In this document: in pieces, positions 23,201 through 35,902 of the stretch
Position numbering within the stretch: position 1 is the first letter of the stretch
Layout of the letters: every line of letters starts with the position of its first letter
From: Notolepis coatsorum
Taxonomy: Eukaryota; Chordata; Actinopteri; Aulopiformes; Paralepididae
Assembly (NCBI GenBank): GCA_963971535.1
Contig: OZ020601.1
Coordinates: forward strand, 22,230,191-22,294,190
Direction of reading: 5' to 3'
DNA length: 64,000 bases
The notes under the pieces: model-generated
What the model was told of the DNA's origin: nothing
What the model saw: only the letters and a program-made list of their open reading frames with translations
Databases searched by the model: none
Program-made: the position numbers and the translations under genes

Positions 23201-26200
23201 ACAAGGAAAACATGGCGTGGCATACAAAGTGTTAAGGGAGCCTACTTGTAGAGCCTACTGTCCTGACTGTGACTATAGACCCTACTGTTGTGGTTGTTCT
23301 GCCAGGCAGGGAGGCTGTGTGCTGGAGAGCGTGAATGCAAGTCTTGTGGCTAGCTTCTGATTGATGGCGAGCTAGCACCCTTTTCCAATTACTTTGAACC
23401 ATGAACTAAAAAGCTTGTTATCATACAAACAAGGGACTAAACACGTTTCGCACAGCCGTAAAATTTTTTTGAATCCTCAGTGTTTCCCACAGGATTTAGT
23501 GAGACTGTGGTGGTGGGTTAACCTCGGCCCCTTTAAGAGGCTAGATCTATGATGAACTTTGTGCTCAAAACACAAAATCGACTAGACCAGGGGTCGGCAA
23601 CCTGCGGCCTCGAGGCCGCATGCGGCTCTTTAGCCAATCAGCTGCGGCTCCCTGGCCCAAAATAAATAAATAAATAAACTTTTTTTATTTTTATTTTGGA
23701 GATCGATGTCATACTGTGACACTGAAATGAAAAAATATTTCATCAACTAAGATATTTAGTCAACAAAAGGCTTACCTGTATGCCTGATATGTGGTGCGAA
23801 ATTTGCAAACAACGAAAAATTTACTTTTTATTTTATAGATTTTCCACAAATAAGGGAATGACTCTAATAGAGCTGCATAGTTCAGGGTTTTATTTCAAAG
23901 TAGGTCTACACATGCCAGTGTTTCTTCTCATTTTCTGTGTTTTATTTCAAAGTAGGTCTACACATGGTAGTCTTTTTTCAAAGTGGACTACTTTTTATTT
24001 TATAAATGTTCCACAAATAAGGGAAGGACTCAAATATACCTGAATAGTTCAGGGTTTTATTTCAAAGTCGGTCTACAGACACCAGTGTTTTGTCTCCTCT
24101 TCTGTGTTTTATTTAAAAATAGGTCTACACAGCCAGAATTTTTTCCTCTTCATAAGAGTTTGAGGTTTTCCTTTGTTATAACAGGTAAAAACATCAATAA
24201 AAAGTCAAAACATTTTCTTTTTGTTGCTTTATAATCCCATTAATGCAACAAACTGTGTGCTATAAGTATAAAGTATAATAAATCGCAAATTACTTTGGGT
24301 ATGCAATTGTCAGGCGTTTTATGCTAAATGTGGGGTATGCTTGGGGATATATAAAACATTATACACTGTGTTATCTTCATTTTAAGGGTAAATAGGTTGT
24401 GCTGAGTATTTTATTTTGTGGGACGGGGGAAAAGTGGCTCTTTTGATAGTAAAGGTTGCTCACCCCTGGACTAGACACTAGATTAGAGCATACATTTGAG
24501 CCATCAAAGAAATTAAGCAAAAGTGGTTACCTGTGTTGAACTAGTTTATTTTTTAGAAAATAAAATAATAGACTGGATTACTAATATGACTACCACTACT
24601 GCCAATACTACTGATACATCCCTATTGGCAAACTTTATATTTAAAAAATATAAATCAAAATATTATATAAATATAATCAAATTGACGGAAATCCGTCTCA
24701 AGACGGAACGCTTTAATGCCTGCACACACCTGTCCACCCAGCTTCCTGGTGTTCTTATTGTGGCAGTGAGCTGCAGAGAGCAGCTCCTCGCTGTGAGAAC
24801 CGTGGACCTCCTGCTCTCTGGGGTTCTTTCCGAGCCTTCCTGGGTTGGACGGTTTGGATATCTGCACACAACACAGTTCAAAACAACATCAGGACAATAG
24901 CAAAGCACCGATACCAAGACTGATATCAAGACCAACACCAATACTGATAAAGACTGATACCAAGACTGATTCCAATACGGATATCAAGACTGATATTAGA
25001 TCAAGCAAATAAACTTGTTAGATCTCTCCAACGGAGAAAATGTGATTATATCTCAATAATATCCGTTTAAATCTATAGACAGTTTCACTGGAATTCTGTT
25101 GCTAGGTAACAGTTTGGACTAGGGTGTTGTATTTCCTGTATTGCATCAGCAAACATTTAAACAGGAAATAAACATTGGGTCCTTGAGAATGTTATCGGTG
25201 TCACTTTGAAACCATCTCTACTGTTCAGTAAAAGCGATGGATCTGATCTGTACTTGTATTGGCTGATACAGAACTTTTAGGACTCGATATCGGTAGTGGA
25301 AACTGGAAAGGTGTCATGGGTGCATCCTTACAAGTAAATAGGGCTGTACCGAATGCTTCGAAGCTTCATCATTCGAATTTTTTATTTTTAATAAAAATCT
25401 TATTATTTTTTTTATATATATATATTTTTTATGTGTCTATTCATTCAAAATAAAAATAAATATGACTAGTCATACAAATTTAAATAAAACATTTATCATA
25501 AATGATGTAGCCTATCTGCATCCGCTTGGCACTCAGCGTTCCATCTAATCAAGACGTCACCATCACTTTTGTACCAACTGTGCCCTTATTGGATTATTTA
25601 TGTTGACGAAAATTATTAGTTATATTCATTAAAGAAAGTTGATTTAATCAAATAAAAAAAAACTAATTTAATCAGATTAATCACTTTATTCAAATTGAGG
25701 ATTTAGTTTGAGGATATAAAAAAATATATATATATTCGAAGCTTCCATTGTGCAAGTCCCTTCACCTAGGCAAGACTGAGTCGATCGCATGGAAGTTTAG
25801 TTTAGTTTAGTTTATTCGGATCCCCATTAGCCATTGCCACAGGCACAGGCTACCATTACTGGGGTCCACACAAATCAATACAATACAATAAAATCAATAC
25901 AATACAATTAATACAATACAATAACACAATACAATACATCTCAATAACACATACAAATATTATATAATAAAATATCTAAGTTCACCAATCACACATACCG
26001 ATCTGATGATATGATATGTCCCCTCAAGTTTGCTTGTACAGAAGTATCGCCCCAAATACTTATAAACTCCTCACTATCCCTCCAGTGACCACCTCCATCA
26101 CAGCTGTCTTCCATGTTTGTATTCACTGAGTGACTCCCGCCAGCGCAGAATTGTGACAAATGTCAACTAGAGTGACGTAAAAGTTGCATGAATTCTGATA

Positions 26201-26386
26201 TGACTGAGGTCGCACTGCAAAGATCTGTATCTGATTTAGGAGCACATATGGAAGAGGCCCAAATCAGAATAGAACTGTCACATTCAAATGCATGTTTGGT
26301 TAGAAGCTCACCCTCTCCTCTATGATTGGTAGAGAAATGTCGATGAAAGCCTCCTTCACTGTAGAGATCTGAAAGGAGAGAGAGAC

Positions 26387-26437
<51 letters not shown>

Positions 26438-26885
26438 AGTCACATACATAAAGAAACAAGTTAAAAAACTGATGTTGGTACAGAAATTATGTTCATCAAC
26501 TTAACATTGACGACTCTCTTGTCTCTGATTAGCCACAAACAGGATAATAACAGTAGTAGGTGGAAAGGTAACAGACAAAAAAAGTTACTGAACAACACCT
26601 TTCTAACTGAACAGCTACCAATACCAACAGATACTGAACAACACCTTGCTAACTGAACAGCTACCAATACCAGCAGATACTACCGTAAACAACACCTTGC
26701 TAACTGAACAGCTACAGTACCAATACCAGCAGATACTGAACAACACCTTGCTAACTGAACAGCTACCAATACCAGCAGATACTGAACAACACCTTGCCCT
26801 TCTCTTAGCAAGACCAGCCATCTGGAGGCCCCTCACAAGTCACAACCAGCTTGTGTACATGACCTAGGCAGGCTAACGCAGGCTA

Positions 26886-26917
<32 letters not shown>

Positions 26918-29900
26918 ACACACACACACACACCTACACTATAACTTTATCTTCTTTTTGCAGCTTGTGCGCTGGAGCACCCGTCCCTACTGTCCTTGAG
27001 CAGTGATCTGGACAGGTGATCTGCAGCTCTCCTGTCTCTGCAGCTCTGTCTTCAAGGCTGTACTCCGTTTTGTTCGCAGCCTCACTTTCCAGGTTTTCCA
27101 GTCAATGCCTTCTGAGCACAGTTGGTGCTTCAAGTGTTTTTCTTCTTTACCCTGACTTCAGTTCATTGTGTCCTTCCATGCCATGTCCATGGCCTGTCAA
27201 GTAGAGATGCTCGAAGCAGGAGAGATCAGACACATGTGGGGTACCTCTCAAACAGTACGTTCAGATACAACGCAAATACTTATATTGTCCTGCTGTTGTG
27301 GTTGCCACGAATCTCCCTTCTGTAGCTTCTTTAACGGAATAAGAAAACTAGAGACAACAGGAAGTGAAAGCAAGACGCTGTGACCTTTGTTATATCTAAT
27401 ACTAGCCTATTGGATAACAGGGCGAAGCTAGCGTGTAGCCCTGATCAGTACACAACCTGTTGGCCCAAACAACCAAATCAGAGGGAGGAACACTAAAGGG
27501 CCTCCCATAGTCGAGCAGACTGTACACAGAGCAGACTCCGCGGAGGTCCGCGCGGACTCTTTGAGCTTTTGATCTCAGCGGACGTCCGCGCGTCAGAAAA
27601 TAGGAGCTTCGCACTTTGCACTCTGCTGTGGGTCTGCTTTGACTCCCTTTGAGTCCGTGCGGACCTCCGCGGAGTTGCTCTTTGTACAGTCTGCTCGACT
27701 ATGGGAGGGCCTAAAGGTTCCTGTTAAACCCTAAAAGGATTAACAAGGAGACGGAGGTGTTCATTGTGTGTAAAATAACACCAGCCAAACATCTGACAAC
27801 TCAAAGGGCAAAATGACAAAGAAAAGCCTTGTTCTAGCCTAAAAGGGTATAGGGTGGCCTATACGCAGGGGTTCTCAACCTTTCTGCTGCCAAGGCACCC
27901 GTGTCCAATAAAATATTCCAGGGCACCCCTACATGCGATAAAGACTTTTCCGGTCCTGTCTTTTTTGCTACAATGATGACAAAAGTGCTTGCTTTCAAAA
28001 TAATGTTTATTTAACCCATTGAAACCGGGAAACACATTTGTGTGTATATGCAGGCTATATAATGCATTATTAGCAGGCGTTTCAGGTCTAAATGTATAAA
28101 TAAATATAGCAATAGTGTGACCATTTCTCAAACAGAAAATCATGTTTTTTTTTTTTAAATACAGAAAAGGATCACACAACATGATAACAGTCTGGTTTAG
28201 CATGAGAACACAACATGATAACAGTCTGGTTTAGCATGAGAACAGAACATGATAACAGTCTGGTTTAGCATGAGAACACAACATGATAACAGTCTGGTTT
28301 AGCATGAGAACACAACATGATAACAGTCTGGTTTAGCATGAGAACACAACATGATAACAGTCTGGTTTAGCATGAGAACACAACATGATAACAGTGCTGG
28401 TTTAGCATGGGAACACAACATGATAACAGTGCTGGTTTAGCATGGGAACACAACATGATAACAGTCTGGTTTAGCATGAGAACACAACATGATAAGTCTG
28501 GTTTAGCATGAGAACACAACATTGCAGCTGCACTGTTTGACTGGGGCAATCTCAGCGGTCGAATTGGTACTGGAAGGTACTGAATTGGTATTGGTAACTG
28601 TAACCTGTTTCGATGGACGAATTAAAAACTTGTCCATTTTGTGTGAAAATTCAGCTTTGCGGTTCACGATGGAAATATTATTCTAGTGAGGTGACGATTG
28701 ATTATGAGTGCAGAGTGCCTTTTACCGTTTATCTGTTAAATACAGTTTTCATTCATTCATTCATTTACATTTTGTATCATAATAATCATAACACAGCGGC
28801 TGATACTCACTTGTTCTGCGAGTAGACCATCGCTGTCGGAAGCGTGTAATTAGCACTTTTCAGAAGCTGTGTGGTCCGGTCTTGAACTTTCCATAACGTG
28901 TCTCGATAAATCCATTTGATTAGATCCAGCACTGAATGCATTTAGTGATTATTATCACAACGACGATTGCGATAGCCGCTTTGCATTTCCTTGATAACGG
29001 ACATAGGACTGCTCTGGAAATGCGTTGGAAAATCTGTTGGTAAAAGTAATGACGCCTGCCGCGGACCTTAAGTTGGTGAAGTTTCTATAATAACTTTACG
29101 AAACGTGTGATCGATTTCTTTTTTAGTTCATGTTATTAGATTAGGCAATTATTGTATACAAATGAAGCACTAGATAGACTATTTGTTTAGTTAAATACTT
29201 GCAGGGCTGTACGTTAACTTTTTTTGCACATAGCACTGGTGCTACAGATGTTGATAGTTTTGTAGCACAGGCCAAAATCTTGTAGCACAAGTATAAAACG
29301 TGTTATATTTGTAACAGTCACAAATGTGCCTATTGTATTTGTGTTATTTAGTTGCAGTGCCATGTTTGGCTGTCATTTTCATGCTGACAAGTTGACGTCA
29401 CACAGCCAGACACGTTACGTGTAAGGAATTACATTACAAACATTAAAAATTTTTTTAGCTCTTCCAGACATTTAAATGAAAAACTATTTATTGTTTTTAA
29501 TACAAATAGACCTCCTGTTCACTATAAAGTGCCACGTTTTGATATATTGAGCTTTAAACTTTAAGTAAATTTTTTGGAACACGCAACCCCTTCCTCTCCC
29601 AAACCGTTCCTGCAATTGTTTTATGTTGCATGATGATCATGCATACATTTATTATGTATTGTATTTTTTATGTTTAAATATCAACATCATCTGTCTGTCC
29701 ACCCTCAGTACATTTACTATCAATATAATATACTTGTCTGACTTCATCATATCTTTTCAAACGCACACACACAGAGGGAGAATGCCCCCCCCCCCTCCTC
29801 CCCAGTCCTCCTTCCCAGTCCCCACTCTGCTGTTCTCTGTCGCTCTGAACAGGGTTTTAGCTTGTAGTTAGCTTATGCTAACGGGACGTTAATTCCGGTC

Positions 29901-32900
29901 TTAAACACGACGTGGTCATAAAGAAATGGCAAGGATTGCAAAGCATGTTATATGCATTTGACCCGTTGCGGAATAAAACAGCAAGGATTTGTTTTGGGTC
30001 GCGAAAACACTATCCTTGCTCTGTTGCAATGTGCGTGTTCCAGACGCTACTGCTGCTGAGACGCTACTGCTGTGTGGAGATGCATCCTACTGGCTGTGTG
30101 CTGTAGAGCGGATATGAGTCACGACACCACGGATTTTCAAAATAAGAGTATCATAATGAACTGAACGTTGCTAGCTGTCGGAGCCTAGTTATTATAGCTG
30201 GAGCTGCGCTTGGGCAGAAATGAGACTCGCCACAGGATTTTCAAAATAAGACTGTTGTCATTCTATATTTTTAAAGAAACATTCCCATTCCCCTGGCAGC
30301 TCTCCGCGGCACCCCTGTGTGCCGCGGAACCTCTGTTGAGAACCGCTGGCCTATAGGACCCAGTTACGAATTGTAACGGTTGCAAAAGGGGACCTGCTTT
30401 ACGTATGCGGATATGAGCATTGACCCTGAATGAAATAGGATAAGTATTTCACAGGGAAATTGACAAGTGTCTGGAGGCTCAGTGAAGCAGTTATGAATTG
30501 TAACCCGAGCGTGGGCGACAAGCATTTCAGTGAGTAATTATGCATAGAAAGCCCCTACCAAAGGCAAGGAGCCCAGAAAAATCCCAACACTAGTTTGAAC
30601 TAGAAGATGAAGTAGGGGCTCTCTCAGACATGTCAAACAGATATAATCTGATGAAAGGACAAGGGGAAGACAAAGATGCTGCCGTGCAGATGTCTTCCAC
30701 TGAGACCCCTTTGAGCAGGATAGAGGCAGCCATTTTAAGTGTGGAGTGGGACCTGACCTAGACCGGTGGAGATAGTCCTGCGTGGGTGTAGTGGGGAGCA
30801 AGGCCCTCACACAGCCAAACTGATGTGTGTTCCACATATATAGACAATAGACATAGCAGACGCATGTTCTTTTCCTCATCATTAGAATGGGGAGGAGGGT
30901 AGAACACCTTCAGGACAATGTTGCTGAAATGAAAATAGCTCCTAATGTTCTTAGGGGCTAAAGCAGGGTTAGGTCTCAGAATAGCACTGCATCTCCATTG
31001 ACAGTCAGGCATTCCGGAAGGACTGGCAAAGCACACAGCTCACCAATGCGCTTTGTCGAGGTGATGGTCCAGAAGCGCCGTCTTGAAAGACTCAAAGAGG
31101 CCTGTTCCAAAGGCACAAAGGGGGATCCCATTAGATTGCGTTTCACTGGTTTAAGACGCCTAGCTCCTTGCAAAAAGTGCTTAACCAAAGGATGGCTGAA
31201 AAGTGTCATTATCAAAACCCTGGTGAGTGACAGGTATATAGTAGATAGTAGACCTTCACAGCCGAGAAAGACAAAGTGTCAAACAGTAACAGAGACTGGA
31301 GGAAAGAGGACTGATACCAGAGGACAGGAAATCAGATCCAGAGACTTGGCCTTACACCAAGATTACCTCTATGTATATGATTTCTAAGTGTTGTGAAATA
31401 CCGTATGTAAGCGGCTGTGTTTACTTTTGTTCAATGTGTTTTCATGTGGCAAGAGGACACAGACACTCTTTGGAGCTGTGTGTCAGCTGGTTGTGAAATG
31501 TCCTTTAAATGAAATATATATATCATTCATACATATACACTATTTTCTACCACAAAGCATGCACGATTTGAACAGTTCTGATGATAGCAGGATTGATGTC
31601 TCTATTCTCGTAGTTCAGTCTTTCACAAACCAGACCATCAGAGGACAGGCATCATCCAAGGACAGGCGGATGGGCACACACTGCTGTGCGCCTGGGACAG
31701 GGCTTCCTGAGACCATGGTGGAGCTGCCTGCATCAGGTCGGAGAACCAGCGTGCTGACTACCTGTCCGGCACTATCAGATGAGAGTCTGGCAGTCTAGTG
31801 TCACCCAGATCCTCTGCCGCTTGGTGAAGAAGGGGGGAGCGAACTCCACCACGTCTATTTATGTAGACTGCCAAGGTCAGACTGTTTGTTCTGACCAAGA
31901 CATGGCGATCTCTCACTAGGTCATGAAAAGCTAGCAGCACTGCTCTGAGCTCCAACACATTGATGTGAGGGGTAGAGGGGTCTGTCCACATGCCCCCTAC
32001 TGCCTGTGATCAGACATGTCCCTCCCCAGCCTGACAGGAAGACAACCATGAAAACCATCATGTGAGGTGGTATGCTGCCCATTGGGAACACTGATGGGGG
32101 AACCTTTTTAAGTTTCCCTTTCTGGCGCTCATGGTCGGTTTCTTGCTGAGAAAAGCACATCTGTAGTCTGCGCATGTGCAGTAGACCCAGGTGGAGCACT
32201 CAGGGGGCTGCAGCCGTCCTGCCCAGCAGGCACAGCGCTGACAGAGCAGTGACCGGTAGGGGCGTTTCTAGCATCAGACCTTTAGGGGGGCTCAGCCCCT
32301 AGAGCAGTAGCATAATTTCACTAAATGCCAAGGTATGGCAAGGGAGGGTGCGGGGGGGCTGAAGGGGGGGTTCCCCCCCCTTGGTGGATTTTATTTGTCA
32401 AATCAGTTGTGCAATAGTCAATTTTGGTGAGTTGTTTCTATACAATTCACTTATGAATTAGGTAACATTAATGAACAACTACAATATTAACACTTTAATC
32501 GCCGTTGACGCTGGAACACGTCATTCCCCGCCATGCTCATTCTGCCGATGACGCTGGACAGCGTCTTTGATATCAATATTTCAAAAATCTGTGATCAAAA
32601 TCATATTTCTCCCCCGGAGACATGAGATGTACTGGTGAGCCCCTATCAACTCTCTAACGGTTCAAGAGCGCCATCTGGTGGCCGATCGGCGGATCGCCCA
32701 GGGAAGAAACAGGAAGTGGAAGCTGGTGCTCATTTCAATTTGGTCCGATCACTCGGTAATCCCAGGACTCGAGCTGATCACGACGGATAGTGATCCGTTA
32801 CCAATAACTCGATAAACAACATGATTTGGACGTATATACTATTATACAACCTGGAAATGGATCGGATATTTCAACATCCCATAATAGAAAAAATTCTGTT

Positions 32901-33542
32901 CCACGCTCATCTCCCAACAGCGAGAGGAAGCTACGGTGAGTTTCAGCGTTATTTTGTAATGTCTTCTATACTAACTGCTCTAATGATCATATCACCCACA
33001 CTAGATGAATGATATAACGTTGCCCACGGAATTATAAACGACCCCGCCCCCATCCGGTCATCATCAGATCATACGTAGTAACTTCTAGAAGTACGTCCAT
33101 TTGATTTTTTTTTTATCTCGCACAGATTCCTACCAAACTGTATTTGATCATCAATATAATGCATTTAGGGCTATAAATCAAGTTCTGGAGAAAGCTGCAG
33201 AAAACGATAAAAACATACTTATACTTTAGACCGTATTTTAGTATGAATATGTGAATGAAAAAGTATAACGTTGCTACACCCTGAACAATAGATATAAGAC
33301 GTTGAATGGGCCATAGTAATGTCAATTTATCAATAATTTAAAAAGTTATAGCCCTGCAAAGAAGGGGAACTTCTCCATGTTAAATAGGGCTGGCGAGGGA
33401 TGGTAAATTATGAATTTAACCCCGGCGATCAAAGTGTTAAGGAGACAACTACAGTATGTAAGTAATAAACCTATTTTTATTTATTTTTTTATTCCAGTCG
33501 ATCATAATGATCATGATCATATTACGGAGCGCTCACTGCGTT

Positions 33543-33584
<42 letters not shown>

Positions 33585-35870
33585 GGAGAGAAAGAGAGAT
33601 TCACATTTTCATATATCCATCTATGGTAAAAAGACATTTCCAGTGAGTGAAGGTTTGTTCAAATCATGAGGGAACAAAATACTATTTTGAGGCCACAAAA
33701 TATTATTTTGAGGACTCCAGTTGATTAATTTGAGGGAACAAAATACTTGAGGTAACAATTTTGAGGCCACAAAATATTTTTCAATTTTGAAGCCACAAAA
33801 TATTATTTTGAGGCCCCAAATAGATTAATTTGAGGTAACTAAATACATTTTGGCGCGGCTGGGTGGCGCAGCGGACATTGCGCTCGTCACCAACGCAAGA
33901 GACTCCGGGTTCTAATCCGGCTGTCGGCGTTGCCTCCGGCTTGGGCCGGCCGTCATACTAACTCAATTGGCAGAGTTAGCGGGTGGGAAGTCGAAGGGTG
34001 GTAGTCTGGTCGTTGTGAACAAAGTCAGGAAAATGGCGGGGGCAGTGTGAGCCTCCTACACGTTACTCCTTGCCAAATGAGAGTCCGCGCTGGCAGGTGA
34101 AAAGATGCGACAGGCTGCCTCCACATGTATCGGAGGGGACATGTGATGCAAGGCTTCTATCCCCCCTACAACCAGCCAGTCGGGGGCATATGCGAGCAAC
34201 GATCAGGACAGGGGAGGGAGAATTGGCACGAGAGGTAAATTGGGACGGGGGGAAAAATCACAGAAAAAAGGATGAGAAAAAGTAGATAAAAAAACTAAAT
34301 ACATTTTGAGGTAACAAAATACTATTTTGAGGCCACGACATATTTTCTTCATTTTGCGTGGCAGCAATAAGCCTTTGTAGCAAGCAGATTAGCTGGGCTA
34401 GCTAGCTAACATTAACTGAACTGACATTAGCTTGATAGCTATAACTAGCAAATAGCATCAGCTAGCTAACATTAGCGAACATTCTTTGACACTATTATTA
34501 CACCAACACCATGGAACTAATGACCAATTTGACAATGTTCTCTGTCAGAATAGTCAGTAATTAGGGCGGCTAAGTGGCGCAGTGGGCAAGGCGCTCGCAA
34601 CTAAAGCAGGAGATGCTGGGTTCGAGCCCAGCTCTCTGCGTTGCTTCCGGCTTGGCTGGTCGTTCATACTAATACAATTGGCAGTATTAGGGGGTGGGAA
34701 AGCCGGTGGGTGGGGATCGGACGTTGTGGACAGCGACTCCTACAGGTCGGTTGGTGTGCCTGTACAGCAGAATCAGGAAGTATCGGGGGCAGCATGAGCC
34801 TCCCACGCGTTACTCCTCGCCACAGAGATCGCGCTGTACAGGTGAAAAGATGCGACGGCTGCCTCCTCGTGTACCGGAGGGGACACGTGATGCAAGGCTT
34901 CTATCCTCACTACAACCGACCAGTGGGAGGCATAGTCTAGCAAAGTTCAAGACAGGGGAGGGGAGAATTGGCAATACGAAATTGGGATGGGAGAAAAATG
35001 AGAACAAAAAGTAGACCAAAAAAAATATATATAAAAAAAATTTATTACAAAAAGAAAAAAAAAATATTCTGAGAGATGACAACAATGCAATCTTCTGGCT
35101 GGGAAAAAGAGTGCTCTTTTTCCAGCTGATGGTGAACCCCAACAGCGATAGATGCTATATCAGAAGTTTGGTGTGAGGCACTGCTGTCTCCTCTGACTGA
35201 CCAGAATGTCATATTAAATCCTTATTCCTTGGCGACACAGAGGTTTGAGAGCCACCTCCACATCCTACATCCTTCAATACATTCCATAGATGTCCCTAGA
35301 TACCAAGAACATGCAAATGGCCTTGTAGAAGTGGAGCAATCTTCCATTTACTTGGGTATGTACTTTTAGGTGAATTTTCTGAAAATATGGCTAGGGCTTA
35401 AGAGGTTAACTGTATTGCTATTAATGAGGGTTGTAATGTAAACAATACTGCCTATTAAAACGATGAAACTCTTGAAACTGACTGAAATGGTGATCACTAG
35501 GCATTTATGTACACTGACAGGCCAACAAGACCAGATGAGAAACAGAATTTAAACCTACGATCCTGGTATATATAGAGTCTGCACACGACTGTGGCTCAGG
35601 AGGTAGAATGGTCGTCTGGTAATCTGAAGGTTCCAGGTTCGATCCGTGCTCCTCCCGACAGCATGTTGAAATGTCCTTGAGCAAGACACTTAACCCCTAA
35701 CTGCTCCCGATGAGCAGGTTGGCACCTTGCATGTTTGCCTCCGCCGTCGGTGTGTGAATGTGTGAGTGAATGGTTGAATGTGAGGCATAAGTTGTAAAGC
35801 GCTTTGGATAAAAGCTCTATATAAATGCAGTCCATTTACCACACACACACACACACACACTCACACAGAG

Positions 35871-35902
<32 letters not shown>

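Larger units (their letters stand above)
18352..23231 (+). mobile_element. TTAA element family D: outer shell of a five-level nest
   Basis: TTAA at 18348-18351 and 23232-23235. TIRs are CACTTTGGATGCCACGCC and, inverted, CACTTTGTATGCCACGCC. The left end carries the 16-bp palindrome CCCGAGATATCTCGGG (18368-18383). Once the insert at 19204-23165 is discounted it is about 0.9 kb, like the second copy at 44232-45130. An exon-like stretch ([14 protein letters not shown]) ends in a GTAAGG donor near 18772. Confidence 0.87.

Noticed and set aside
30998-31387. 129-codon plus-strand ORF
   Set aside because: Antisense of the DIRS recombinase remnant.
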